Below are positions 25,278 to 33,136 of a stretch of 64,000 bases of DNA, piece after piece. Source of the stretch: Pseudobdellovibrionaceae bacterium (GTDB lineage Bacteria; Bdellovibrionota; Bdellovibrionia; Bdellovibrionales; UBA1609). The notes below the pieces were generated by a model that was not told where the DNA came from, did not search any database, and saw only the letters and a program-made list of their open reading frames with translations. The stretch is from contig JAMLIO010000003.1 in assembly GCA_023954155.1 (NCBI GenBank), positions 1 to 64,000 on the forward strand, in the 5' to 3' direction. The stretch's first letter is position 1; the number at the start of each line of letters is the position of its first letter. The translations under genes and the position numbers were made by a program.

Positions 25278-25751
25278 ATGAAGACAAATCTTTATATTTT
25301 AGTTTTCTTATTCTTATCGGGCTGTGCATCTTTACCTCAGACAAAGCTTGATTCAACATCAAGCCAAGAGTGTCTTCATTCTGAAACATCTTTTAATTGC
25401 GTGAAGGTTGTTGAAGTTTACGATGGAGACAGCATCTTTATTGACCTACCTGACCAACATCCTCTTTTTGGAAAAAGAATGGGTGTGCGTATTCTGGGAA
25501 TTGATACGCCTGAATTAAGAACGAAAGACTCTTGTGAAAAGAAAAAAGGAATCGAAGCAAAAGATTTTTTAACCAAAATTCTTGCTTCAGCTAAACGCAT
25601 CGACATTGTTGATGTTCAAAAAGATAAATTTTTTAGAATCCTTGGTACGGTAAAGGCTGATGGCCTGTCAGTTGCTGATGAGTTAATAAAACAAAGATTT
25701 GCCTACCCCTACTTTGGAGAAAAGAAAGTTAAGAGAAATTGGTGTAAGTAA
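25278..25751 (+). CDS. Staphylococcal-nuclease-like (thermonuclease) lipoprotein
   Basis: From the ATG at 25278 the protein has a signal peptide with lipobox LSGC, so it should be lipid-anchored. The SNase-like fold shows YDGDSIFI, the GVRILGIDTPELR block with catalytic Arg and Glu, and a later ADELIKQRFAYPYFG. SNase-like enzymes cut DNA and RNA with calcium. In an island an external anchored nuclease may degrade incoming or extracellular DNA; that is inference. It follows abiEii by 8 bases. Confidence 0.85.
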   Translation: MKTNLYILVFLFLSGCASLPQTKLDSTSSQECLHSETSFNCVKVVEVYDGDSIFIDLPDQHPLFGKRMGVRILGIDTPELRTKDSCEKKKGIEAKDFLTKILASAKRIDIVDVQKDKFFRILGTVKADGLSVADELIKQRFAYPYFGEKKVKRNWCK

Positions 25752-25828
25752 TAATTTATGATTTTTTAGACCTGAGACATATCATTTCCTTTTTTAGCCG
25801 ATTGAAAGGCTAACAAATAAGGAGTAAT

Positions 25829-26053
25829 GTGGACTCCAGAAAATCAGAGCCGAAAAGCTCACAGTTCTTTGAAAACAGAATAGCAGCCGAATGGGTTTGT
25901 ACTAAGACCGCCGCAGCGATACTAGGCATTTCACCAAACGCTTTACGGATTCGTAAATGCAGAGGTGAGATCGAGTGTCGCTATTTCGGAAACCAACTTA
26001 GATTCAACGTGAGCTACCTACATACGCTTTTTCGTGAACAACGAAAAACGTGA
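25829..26053 (+). CDS. Excisionase-like small HTH protein
   Basis: A 74-residue protein starting at GTG 25829 with AAGGAG five bases upstream; the overlapping ATG at 25827 gives only a short frame. The core CTKTAAAILGISPNALRIRK is a MerR/Xis-type HTH used by excisionases. It ends 12 bases before the integrase gene, the usual xis-int arrangement. It may direct excision of the island. Confidence 0.72.
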   Translation: MDSRKSEPKSSQFFENRIAAEWVCTKTAAAILGISPNALRIRKCRGEIECRYFGNQLRFNVSYLHTLFREQRKT

Positions 26054-26065
26054 AAGGAATAGTTT

Positions 26066-27160
26066 ATGGGAATTAAGAAAGTTTTTGAAAACGGTAAGGC
26101 AAAGTACGAAGTCATAGTAAAAATTAGAGACAAGTCTGGCAAGCAAGTAACGCGAAAGAAAAAATGGTTCTTTAGCGAAGCTGCGGCCAAAAAAGCAGAG
26201 CTTGAGTTTCGTATGGAACTTGAAGGCTACAGAACCAAAGTGACATGGGAAAAGTGGATCGAGAGAGTTCTTGAAAAGTACAGAATCGAGTACAGAGCTT
26301 CAACTTACTGGAACTACAAGCACTGCCTTAACAAGTGGTTTAACCCTTTGTGGAACAAAAAGTTTGTGGATGAAATAAAACCAAGCGATGTTCACAGTGC
26401 GGTTTTTGAGGGAGCAGCAAGTTGCTCTAGCTACACTCAAAGGGGTCTTTTAAAAATCGTAAAACGAGTTTTTAACCTCGCCATTGAAGAAGGCATCATT
26501 GTTCGCAATCCTGCTGTAGGAATTAGAGTCAGGTGTGCTGAGGCCAATCAAGCAGTTCTTAATAAAAATGAAATTGAGATTCTGCTAAAAGAAGCCAAAC
26601 GCACAGAGCATAGATTCTTCCCCCACTGGACGCTTGCAATCCTTACGGGAATGCGCTCAGGTGAACTTTTTAGCTTACGCTGGACAGACGTTGATTTTGT
26701 CACTGGGAAGATTTCTATAAGTAAGGCTTGGACCCGCTACAACGGGGAAGGTCCGACAAAGACCGCGAAAGCCAGGATTTGTCCAATTTCAAATGAGTGC
26801 CGTAGATTCCTTGAGGAGTTAAAACTTAAAACGGCCAGAGATTCTGAGTTTGTACTTCCCCGTTTGTGGGAATGGCAACAGGGAGATCAGGCTAAGATTT
26901 TAAAAAACTTCTGTGAGGAGATCGGCATAACACCCATCAAGTTTCACGACTTAAGGGCTACGTTTATTACGCAAATGCTAAATAACGGAGTTCCCCTTTC
27001 TAAAGTCATGGCGATTGTGGGCCACTCTTCTTTAAAGACCACTCAAGGATACTTACGCCTATCGGGTAAGGATGTCGAGGGGGCAACGGAAGGATTGAAC
27101 ATTTCAATTCCGAGCAAAGAAGAAAGGCTTGGAAACGTCCTAGAACTCAGGAGAGGATAA
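26066..27160 (+). CDS. int: Tyrosine recombinase (island integrase)
   Basis: A 364-residue phage-type integrase with an N-terminal arm-binding region, a core-binding SAM-like domain (about 60-150) and the catalytic domain. The R-H-R-H-Y residues are visible: Arg197 (GMRSGELF), His294 and Arg297 (FHDLRATF), His320 (VGHSSLKTT) and Tyr329. It lies 77 bases from the right att repeat, reading outward, and should integrate at the tRNA-Gln 3' end. All catalytic residues are intact, so the island may still move. Confidence 0.95.
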   Translation: MGIKKVFENGKAKYEVIVKIRDKSGKQVTRKKKWFFSEAAAKKAELEFRMELEGYRTKVTWEKWIERVLEKYRIEYRASTYWNYKHCLNKWFNPLWNKKFVDEIKPSDVHSAVFEGAASCSSYTQRGLLKIVKRVFNLAIEEGIIVRNPAVGIRVRCAEANQAVLNKNEIEILLKEAKRTEHRFFPHWTLAILTGMRSGELFSLRWTDVDFVTGKISISKAWTRYNGEGPTKTAKARICPISNECRRFLEELKLKTARDSEFVLPRLWEWQQGDQAKILKNFCEEIGITPIKFHDLRATFITQMLNNGVPLSKVMAIVGHSSLKTTQGYLRLSGKDVEGATEGLNISIPSKEERLGNVLELRRG

Positions 27161-27170
27161 AAAAAGAAGT

Positions 27171-27270
27171 GGTGACTTGTGGTAACCCTCGGTGCTAATC
27201 TTTAAGGAAATCGGCAACTTGGGTCGCCGCAGAGTCACCCATCCAATTTTCCTTCCAAAAAAATTAGCAC
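27171..27270 (+). repeat. attR: arm-type sites plus 33-bp core repeat
   Basis: GGTGAC (27171) and GGTAAC (27181), ten bases apart, lie about 50 bases before the 33-bp core at 27238-27270, which is identical to attL. Confidence 0.9.
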
Positions 27271-27332
27271 CTGAATTAAAAACACAAGAAGCTGCTGCGG
27301 TCGAAAGTGCTGCAACAAATAGCGGTTCTTAA
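27267..27332 (+). pseudogene. Possible 3' remnant of a gene displaced by island insertion
   Basis: From the last bases of attR an open frame reads APELKTQEAAAVESAATNSGS and stops. The Ala/Glu-rich composition looks like the C-terminal tail of a cytosolic protein, for example of the L25/Ctc type, but nothing upstream in the chromosome could encode its body. It may be what remains of the gene that followed tRNA-Gln. Confidence 0.3.
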
Positions 27333-28808
27333 TTAAATTTTTTTATATAATGACAACGCCTTATCTTTTTGTGATTTGTGATCAACAATAGGTTTAGGAT
27401 AAGTCTCATGATCTACCGGCTCATGTAATTGTGAAGCCGGTATTTTTTTAAGCTCAGGCACAAATTGCTTAATATAAATGCCTTCAGGATCAAATTTCTT
27501 GCTTTGTAACCATGGATTAAAAATTCTAAAATAAGGTTGCGGATCACACCCCGTGGAGGCGGCCCACTGCCACCCTCCGTTATTAGCCGAAAGATCTCCA
27601 TCTAATAGCTGCTGCATAAAGTATTTCTCACCCCAGCGCCAATCAATCAGTAAATCTTTAACCAAAAACGAAGCCACAATCATTCGTACACGATTGTGCA
27701 TAAATCCAGTGGTATTTAGCTCTCTCATACCCGCATCCACAATTGGAAACCCCGTCAGCCCAGATTTCCATGCTTCAAAAAGCTTTTTGTCATTACCCCA
27801 AACAATATTCTGATATTTTGGTATAAAGGCTTTGGTTTCAACGTAAGGGTTTCTATACAAAATATGATAGTAAAATTCACGCCATATTAATTCACTTAGG
27901 TAAACATCCGACCCTTTTTCTTTTTTAATATAGCCTTTTTGTAACCCAAAAATATAAATCAACTGAGGAACAGTGATGGACCCATTTTTCAAATAAATAG
28001 ACAGCCTAGATGTAGCACTCAAATTAGGGAAATCCCTATTTTTATTATAATCATTTATTTTGCTGACAAAAGCTTTGGCCGCCTTATATGCAACCAAAGA
28101 ACCTGCTTCAGGAATTTCAATTGTCACATTATTGGCGTTACTTAGTATATACTCAGCTAAAATATCTTGATGAACCCACTCAATATTCAATACATCTTGC
28201 CACATAAAACTAAAAACTGCTTTTTTATGACCTTTAATACGTTTTTCTAAATAACGTATTCCCGCTTCTTGCTCTGAAATTCTTTTTTGTATTTCGTCTG
28301 TGTTTAATATACTTAACCATTTTTTTGAAAACGGGGTAAAGACTTGATAACCTTGCCCTTGATCTTTTTCCAACTCAAATGGTTCAATCAGCAAATGATC
28401 TCTATAAGTATGAACCTCGACCTCATATGAAGATATCAGATCCTTAATACGCAAATCTCTTTGTATGGCAAAGGGCTCATAGTCCCTATTCCATGAGATG
28501 TTCTGCGGCAATCCCCATGCACTTTCTTTTAAAGCATTCATGATTTTAACAAAAGCTCCATCCGGACCCTCATCCAAGACCAGCAAGTCCCCACCCAAAT
28601 CATTAAGTTCTTTTTTTAACTCTTGAAGAGTGTGTAAGAAAAACTGAAATCGCGAAAAAGAAAAGTCTTTTCTAGAAAGAAACTTTTTATCAAAACAAAA
28701 AACACCAAGCACTTTTCCTTGGTGTTTTTTTATTTGTGCTCGCAAGCTTAAATTACCTGCAACACGTAAGTCTCTTCTAAACCAATGCAAACCATATTTT
28801 TGCGACAT
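27333..28808 (-). CDS. phrB: Deoxyribodipyrimidine photolyase
   Basis: A 491-residue photolyase/cryptochrome that uses FAD and light to split pyrimidine dimers. The N-terminal antenna-binding domain starts LHWFRRDLRVAGN. The FAD-binding domain shows SATSRLSIYLKNGSI, the WREFYYHIL helix, NTTGFMHNRVRMIVASFL and WQWAASTGCDPQPYFRIFNP, all typical of class I CPD photolyases. It is the distal gene of the minus-strand light-response operon headed by the B12-binding MerR regulator. Confidence 0.95.
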   Translation of the reverse strand: MSQKYGLHWFRRDLRVAGNLSLRAQIKKHQGKVLGVFCFDKKFLSRKDFSFSRFQFFLHTLQELKKELNDLGGDLLVLDEGPDGAFVKIMNALKESAWGLPQNISWNRDYEPFAIQRDLRIKDLISSYEVEVHTYRDHLLIEPFELEKDQGQGYQVFTPFSKKWLSILNTDEIQKRISEQEAGIRYLEKRIKGHKKAVFSFMWQDVLNIEWVHQDILAEYILSNANNVTIEIPEAGSLVAYKAAKAFVSKINDYNKNRDFPNLSATSRLSIYLKNGSITVPQLIYIFGLQKGYIKKEKGSDVYLSELIWREFYYHILYRNPYVETKAFIPKYQNIVWGNDKKLFEAWKSGLTGFPIVDAGMRELNTTGFMHNRVRMIVASFLVKDLLIDWRWGEKYFMQQLLDGDLSANNGGWQWAASTGCDPQPYFRIFNPWLQSKKFDPEGIYIKQFVPELKKIPASQLHEPVDHETYPKPIVDHKSQKDKALSLYKKI

Positions 28809-28851
28809 TTAACTTCCAATTCCAATATTTTATAATTTTTTGTAATAAAGA

Positions 28852-28995
28852 TTATAGCTCTTTAAACTCTGGCTCTATGCTTCCCATAGATTGATTTTGA
28901 ACCACTGGCTTTCCTTCTTTCCAAACCTCATAAATAAAACGAGAACTCTTAATGTTTTCTAAAGGGTTACCATTAAACACGATAAAGTCTGCACG
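28852..28995 (-). pseudogene. C-terminal remnant of an amidohydrolase
   Basis: The minus strand reads ADFIVFNGNPLENIKSS, then RFIYEVWKEGKPVVQNQ and on to a TAA stop at 28852. This is the characteristic end of imidazolonepropionase-like amidohydrolases (ADLVVLDGNPL...VWKdGk). No start or catalytic part is present. It directly adjoins another remnant, marking a deletion junction. Confidence 0.6.
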
Positions 28996-29056
28996 TATTA
29001 TTTAAAAGTATCTTTATTTTTCCAAATTGAGCTTTTTCTAAAAGCTTAAAGATCAT
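28996..29056 (-). pseudogene. N-terminal remnant, possibly of a CFA-synthase-like methyltransferase
   Basis: An ATG at 29056, directly after the DUF1365 stop, opens a short frame, MIFKLLEKAQFGKIKILLNN, that soon runs into the amidohydrolase remnant and stops. In related light clusters the gene after DUF1365 is often a cyclopropane-fatty-acid-synthase-like methyltransferase, whose N-terminus resembles this. The identification is tentative. Confidence 0.35.
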
Positions 29057-29057
29057 C

Positions 29058-29828
29058 TTAGTTTTTAAACTTGTTTTGTGACTCATGAGTAACATCCTTG
29101 GCAGGGGGTTCAGGTTTTTTTATAAAAGGTATCTTTTTTATCCATAACTTTATAGCAAGGTAGTGGATTCTAGCGACTACCATAAAGGTCATCCACTTAT
29201 ATTTGTATATAAGCTTAAGAGCCGAAGTGTTTTTTAATTTCTTTTTTTCAAGATGTATTTTTGTAGACAATAGTAATGATTTTTCTTCTTTAAAGTAGTT
29301 AATTGTAACTACATTCTTTTTCTCACTAATATCGAACTTGAAGTCATAATACCCTTCTACCTTAAAAAAAGGCGAAACATGAAATGACTTTTTTAAAGTA
29401 TGGAAATCATCTTTTTTTTCAAGCAATACAAAATAGAAATGTCTTTCACCAAAAGTATTATTAACTTCAGATAAAACGGCATCAAGCTCATTGTTTTTGT
29501 AACAGTACCAAAAACTAATGGGGTTAAAACCATAGCCAAACATTCTAGGCATTGTTTGTAGCAAAACTTTTTCGCAAGTGTAATTTAGTTTATCGTTTAA
29601 AAAATCATGTATAGCATTTTTAAAAGGAATAGATTGCCCATCTAAATAGTCTTTGGATTTAATTTTCATATAAGGAATCTTATTAAACCTTAGAACATCT
29701 TTGTTTATATCATCCACAGGAATGATTAAGTTAAAAATATTATACTTAAAGTTTAAATCGTTTTTATTTTTTCGAGCATGGGAAACCCACCCCTCTGCAA
29801 TTTCTATCTCAAAGCTTAGACTTTCCAT
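29058..29828 (-). CDS. DUF1365 family protein
   Basis: A 256-residue DUF1365 protein, recognised by the start EIAEGWVSHARKNKNDLNFKYN and the central block MPRMFGYGFNPISFWYCY followed by EVNNTFGERHFY. The biochemical function is unknown. The family is tightly linked to FAD-dependent oxidoreductases, SAM methyltransferases and photolyases in light-regulated membrane-lipid clusters. It overlaps the FAD oxidoreductase gene by 13 bases. Confidence 0.88.
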   Translation of the reverse strand: MESLSFEIEIAEGWVSHARKNKNDLNFKYNIFNLIIPVDDINKDVLRFNKIPYMKIKSKDYLDGQSIPFKNAIHDFLNDKLNYTCEKVLLQTMPRMFGYGFNPISFWYCYKNNELDAVLSEVNNTFGERHFYFVLLEKKDDFHTLKKSFHVSPFFKVEGYYDFKFDISEKKNVVTINYFKEEKSLLLSTKIHLEKKKLKNTSALKLIYKYKWMTFMVVARIHYLAIKLWIKKIPFIKKPEPPAKDVTHESQNKFKN

Positions 29829-31069
29829 GGAGGCTCCACACCTAACATTTTTGCAACATTGACCGCGCTTAGTATTCCATCTTCATGGAAACCATATCGC
29901 GTCCAAGCACCAGTAAGATAAATACCATCCTCACCTTGAAAATTATGAAGTTTTTTTTGAATGGTATAAAGCTCACCATCAAACACAGGGTGATTGTACA
30001 TGAACTCTCTTTCAATTTTGTTAAGACTTCGTTCAGAGTTTAATGTAATAAAATAATCTTCTTTAGTATTTATAGGTTGAAGTTTATTAGAGTAATAACT
30101 TAACTCAACTGAAGACTTGTCTTCTGCTGAGCCTTTTGCCATAACATTCCAGGAAGTCCAACATTTCTTTATTTTAGGCATCACACCTTCATCCTTATGC
30201 AAAACCACTCGATTTTTTGAGATCTTTGATTCCCTAAGAAGATTCTCCCAATTTGAAAAATTAGCGGCCAAAAGCCCATAACTGATGGGTGCTGATGTAG
30301 CGAGTATCACTTTATCAAAGTCATAATCTTTAGATTGGCTTGAAATACGGATCTTATTCCCAACAGGTGTTATTTTATCAATATGACAATCTGTGTGAAT
30401 TACAGGCAACTGCTCTTTTATTTTATTAACATATGTAATCGAACCATTTTTGATGGTTTTCCAAACAGGTCGACCTTCAACCTGCAGCAAATTATGATTT
30501 ATACAAAACTGCAAAAAAGTCTCAGCTGGAAAATCCAAACAGTCTCGATTGGACATGGACCAAATAGCACCTGTCATTGGCAAAAGATACCAGTTAACAA
30601 AGCTTTCAGAGTTTTTACGAAATGCAATCAGGTCGCGCAAACTCCAATTGTTTTCTTTTGCAAGTTTTAAATTTTCATGCGCTTGTTTATTGAATTTAAC
30701 AATCTCAAATAACATCTTAACAAATTTTGGGTTAAACAGGTTTCTTTTTTGAGCGAAAACAGTGAATAAATTTGTTCCCGCCCACTGCAAGCCCTTGTGA
30801 GTTTGAATTGATAAGCTCATATCTGAATCTACAACTTCAACATTTAAATACTTTAGAAGACCCACAAAGTGAGGATAAGTAGGTTCGTTAAAAACTAAAA
30901 ACCCCGTATCAATAGGGACACTTTGCTGCGTAGAATTCGAAACATCCACGGTGTGCGCGTGTCCACCCAACCTTTTCTCTGATTCAAATAGTTCAACATT
31001 AAACTGTTGCTTTAGTATTAAAGCTGCACTCAACCCGCTTATACCAGAACCTATCACTGCGATCTTCAT
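29816..31069 (-). CDS. FAD-dependent amine-oxidase-like oxidoreductase
   Basis: A 417-residue flavoprotein. The N-terminal Rossmann motif is VIGSGISGLSAALIL, followed by ERLGGHA-type sequence (SEKRLGGHAHTVDV), and the C-terminal FAD contact is GIYLTGAWTRYGFHEDGILSA. This subgroup commonly travels with DUF1365 and a cyclopropane-synthase-like gene and may act on unsaturated lipids. It begins 3 bases downstream of the regulator gene, so it is under the same promoter. Confidence 0.87.
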   Translation of the reverse strand: MKIAVIGSGISGLSAALILKQQFNVELFESEKRLGGHAHTVDVSNSTQQSVPIDTGFLVFNEPTYPHFVGLLKYLNVEVVDSDMSLSIQTHKGLQWAGTNLFTVFAQKRNLFNPKFVKMLFEIVKFNKQAHENLKLAKENNWSLRDLIAFRKNSESFVNWYLLPMTGAIWSMSNRDCLDFPAETFLQFCINHNLLQVEGRPVWKTIKNGSITYVNKIKEQLPVIHTDCHIDKITPVGNKIRISSQSKDYDFDKVILATSAPISYGLLAANFSNWENLLRESKISKNRVVLHKDEGVMPKIKKCWTSWNVMAKGSAEDKSSVELSYYSNKLQPINTKEDYFITLNSERSLNKIEREFMYNHPVFDGELYTIQKKLHNFQGEDGIYLTGAWTRYGFHEDGILSAVNVAKMLGVEPPWKV

Positions 31070-31072
31070 TTG

Positions 31073-32014
31073 TTAAACCAACCTATTTTCTGCAATTAAA
31101 AAATTATCTAAATCCATCAGTGAGGAAAAATTAATGACCTGTCGTTTTTTATTTTTAATAACAAAATTAGAACTTAAACCTCCACCAGTTAAAATCTTAA
31201 CTTTTGAGCTTAACTTTTCATCTAAAGTTTGCAGATATTTTTCTGGACTAATAAATTCTTTAGAAGGGGGTAACTTAGCAAAAGATAAAACAATAGTATC
31301 AATCTTGAAATTACGGCAGGCCTCGACCAAGTCGTTCGCAGGCATATTAGGGCCAAAATAAAAAGTTTCAATATTATTAATACGACATAAAATAGCCGCA
31401 AGCAGTATTCCAAACTCATGAAGATCACCTTCTCGAGTTGTTAAAGCCACTCTTTGTGTTTTGTTTTTTGTTTTATAATCATATGGCGATAAAGATTGAT
31501 ATATTTGACCTAAATAGTCTCTTAACAAGCTTGAAAGCAAATGTTCTTGAGAGATTGAAAGTTTAGATTCAGCAACAAGCTCCCCGACTTGAGTCAGTAA
31601 AGGGAGTATTAGATCTGTCACTATTAACCTAGGGCTTAAATCAAACCTAGTATGCTGCAAAACAGTCTGCACTTGAATCAAATCAAAACTTTTTAAAGCC
31701 AATATAATTTGATTTAAATGTTCGTATTGCTTAGGTTTAACTTCTTTACTTATATGCAGACCTTTAGATTTATGTTGATGGTTAAGCTCTTTTAGCTTCA
31801 CATGACTTAAACCAGCTAGTGTTCCTATAAGATGCCCCTCTTGAACTAGGGACCACAAAAGGCTAATCTTTTCTACATCTTTACCACTATAAATTCTTCG
31901 CCCATCTTTATCGCGGTCTGGGGTCAGAATTTCATATCGTCTCTCCCATGCTCTGAGTGTATTAGCATTAATGCCTGTTAATTGAGCCACAGCCTTAATA
32001 TTAATATGTTTCAT
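31073..32014 (-). CDS. B12-binding MerR-family light-responsive regulator (CarH/LitR-like)
   Basis: Residues 1-70 form a MerR HTH (LTGINANTLRAWERRYEIL ... GRRIYSGKDV). A helical region and a cobalamin-binding domain follow: Glu157-His158 (SQEHLLS) and the DxHxxG motif with Asp197, His199 and Gly202 (GDLHEFG), His199 being the lower axial cobalt ligand. CarH proteins repress as tetramers in the dark with adenosylcobalamin and fall apart in light. The Trp that usually caps the ligand ten residues before the EH pair appears to be Val147 here. It heads the minus-strand photolyase operon and faces a second operon. Confidence 0.88.
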   Translation of the reverse strand: MKHINIKAVAQLTGINANTLRAWERRYEILTPDRDKDGRRIYSGKDVEKISLLWSLVQEGHLIGTLAGLSHVKLKELNHQHKSKGLHISKEVKPKQYEHLNQIILALKSFDLIQVQTVLQHTRFDLSPRLIVTDLILPLLTQVGELVAESKLSISQEHLLSSLLRDYLGQIYQSLSPYDYKTKNKTQRVALTTREGDLHEFGILLAAILCRINNIETFYFGPNMPANDLVEACRNFKIDTIVLSFAKLPPSKEFISPEKYLQTLDEKLSSKVKILTGGGLSSNFVIKNKKRQVINFSSLMDLDNFLIAENRLV

Positions 32015-32050
32015 AAAAACTTAATCCTTGTAGAAAACTAAACAATCAAT

Positions 32051-32098
32051 TTGATGCACAATCAATGCACAGCATTTACATTATACATATATTGTGCA
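32051..32098. promoter_or_regulatory. Candidate operator of the light regulator: 11-bp direct repeats and inverted repeat
   Basis: ATGCACA occurs at 32054 and 32065, 11 bases apart, inside TTGATGCACAA and TCAATGCACAG. TGCACAAT (32055) is repeated inverted as ATTGTGCA (32091-32098). The block lies between the two divergent light-cluster operons. Structural work on Thermus CarH showed binding to 11-bp direct repeats, so the spacing fits. Confidence 0.55.
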
Positions 32099-32132
32099 AT
32101 AATAAAAGTCTAATATGAACAAGTGAGCAAAA

Positions 32133-33113
32133 ATGAAGCATTTTCTAAAAACAATTTTAACACTAAAAGTTTTAGCAGCTTTACTTATAAACCTACCTAG
32201 TTTTGCACTGGCCAACGAAGATTTAACTTCAGTGAGTGATATTGATTTAAATAGATACATGGGCAGATGGTTTGAAATTGCACGCTATCCTCACCGTTAT
32301 CAAAAAGATTGTGACTACTCTGAAGCTCATTACAAGTTAAGAAAAGACGAAAGAATAGATGTTTTAAATATCTGCTTTAAAAACGAAAGAATTCACTCTT
32401 CTATTCGTGGAGTTGCTAAACCCTCCAATTCAAAATCAAATACAAAACTGAATATTGATTTCGGTTTTTTTAGAAAAGGTAAGTATTGGATAATAAATAT
32501 AGACAAAGATTACAATTGGGTCGTAGTCAGCGAACCCAAAAGAAAGTCTTTATTTATCATGTCGCGAACAAAACACTTAGATCAACAGACTCTGGATTCA
32601 ATTCTAATTGATTTAGAAGACAAGGGTTTTGATATCAATAAACTTGTTTATGACAAATACGAACATCAAAAAAGCGAGGACAAAGTGAAAAGCGCAATGA
32701 GCAAGAAAATTGAAGAAATGTACAATCGTTTTGATGGTAAAAACCTGGATATTCTAGATGGTTTTTATTCTAACGATGTTCACTTTATTGATCCAGTGGC
32801 TGATGTTCAGGGGTTGGATGAGCTTAAGGATTATTACAATAAAATGTACCAAAACGTTGAGAACATTCATTTCGAGTTTAAGAATTTCATTGAAGGAAAG
32901 GACTCGATTGCCGCGGAGTGGGTTATGACACTGACTTCAAAAAAACTGAACTCTTCTAAGCCTTTTGATGTCGTTGGAAGCTCTATTTTTATTTTAAATG
33001 AAAAGGGTGAAATTAAATACCATCGCGACTATCTGGATTTAGGTGAAATGATTTATGAAAAAATACCAGTTGTAGGTTTTGTCATCAGAAGCGTTAAGAA
33101 AAATCTTGAATAA
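32133..33113 (+). CDS. Secreted lipocalin (Blc-like) fused to SnoaL-like domain
   Basis: Signal peptide (cleavage near ALA-NED), then a bacterial lipocalin at about 35-180 with the GRWFEIARYPHRYQKDCDYS signature and VVVSEPKRKSLFIMSR. A second domain (about 190-320) resembles the SnoaL/NTF2-like fold: FDGKNLDILDGFYSNDVHFIDP and the late HRDYLDLGEM strand. Lipocalins of this type bind lipids in the envelope, and NTF2-like proteins often bind or isomerise hydrophobic ligands. In related clusters these are separate genes. It is the first gene of the plus-strand light operon. Confidence 0.8.
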   Translation: MKHFLKTILTLKVLAALLINLPSFALANEDLTSVSDIDLNRYMGRWFEIARYPHRYQKDCDYSEAHYKLRKDERIDVLNICFKNERIHSSIRGVAKPSNSKSNTKLNIDFGFFRKGKYWIINIDKDYNWVVVSEPKRKSLFIMSRTKHLDQQTLDSILIDLEDKGFDINKLVYDKYEHQKSEDKVKSAMSKKIEEMYNRFDGKNLDILDGFYSNDVHFIDPVADVQGLDELKDYYNKMYQNVENIHFEFKNFIEGKDSIAAEWVMTLTSKKLNSSKPFDVVGSSIFILNEKGEIKYHRDYLDLGEMIYEKIPVVGFVIRSVKKNLE

Positions 33114-33136
33114 TAAAAATCTTTTTTGGAGCAAGA

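Larger units (their letters stand above)
12553..27270. mobile_element. tRNA-Gln genomic island, two tandem segments, with tyrosine integrase
   Basis: The island spans about 14.7 kb between two perfect 33-bp copies of a repeat that starts in the tRNA 3' end (12553-12585 and 27238-27270). A tyrosine recombinase (26066-27160) and an excisionase-like gene lie at the right end. A third, 16-bp partial copy at 16152-16167 splits it into a left segment without integrase (12.6-16.15 kb) and a right segment (16.15-27.24 kb). Cargo is mostly defence and toxin-antitoxin genes, AT-rich and mostly on the minus strand, unlike flanking housekeeping DNA. Repeated GGTGACC/GGTAACC arm-type sites occur near all three ends except just right of the middle copy. 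Confidence 0.92.
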
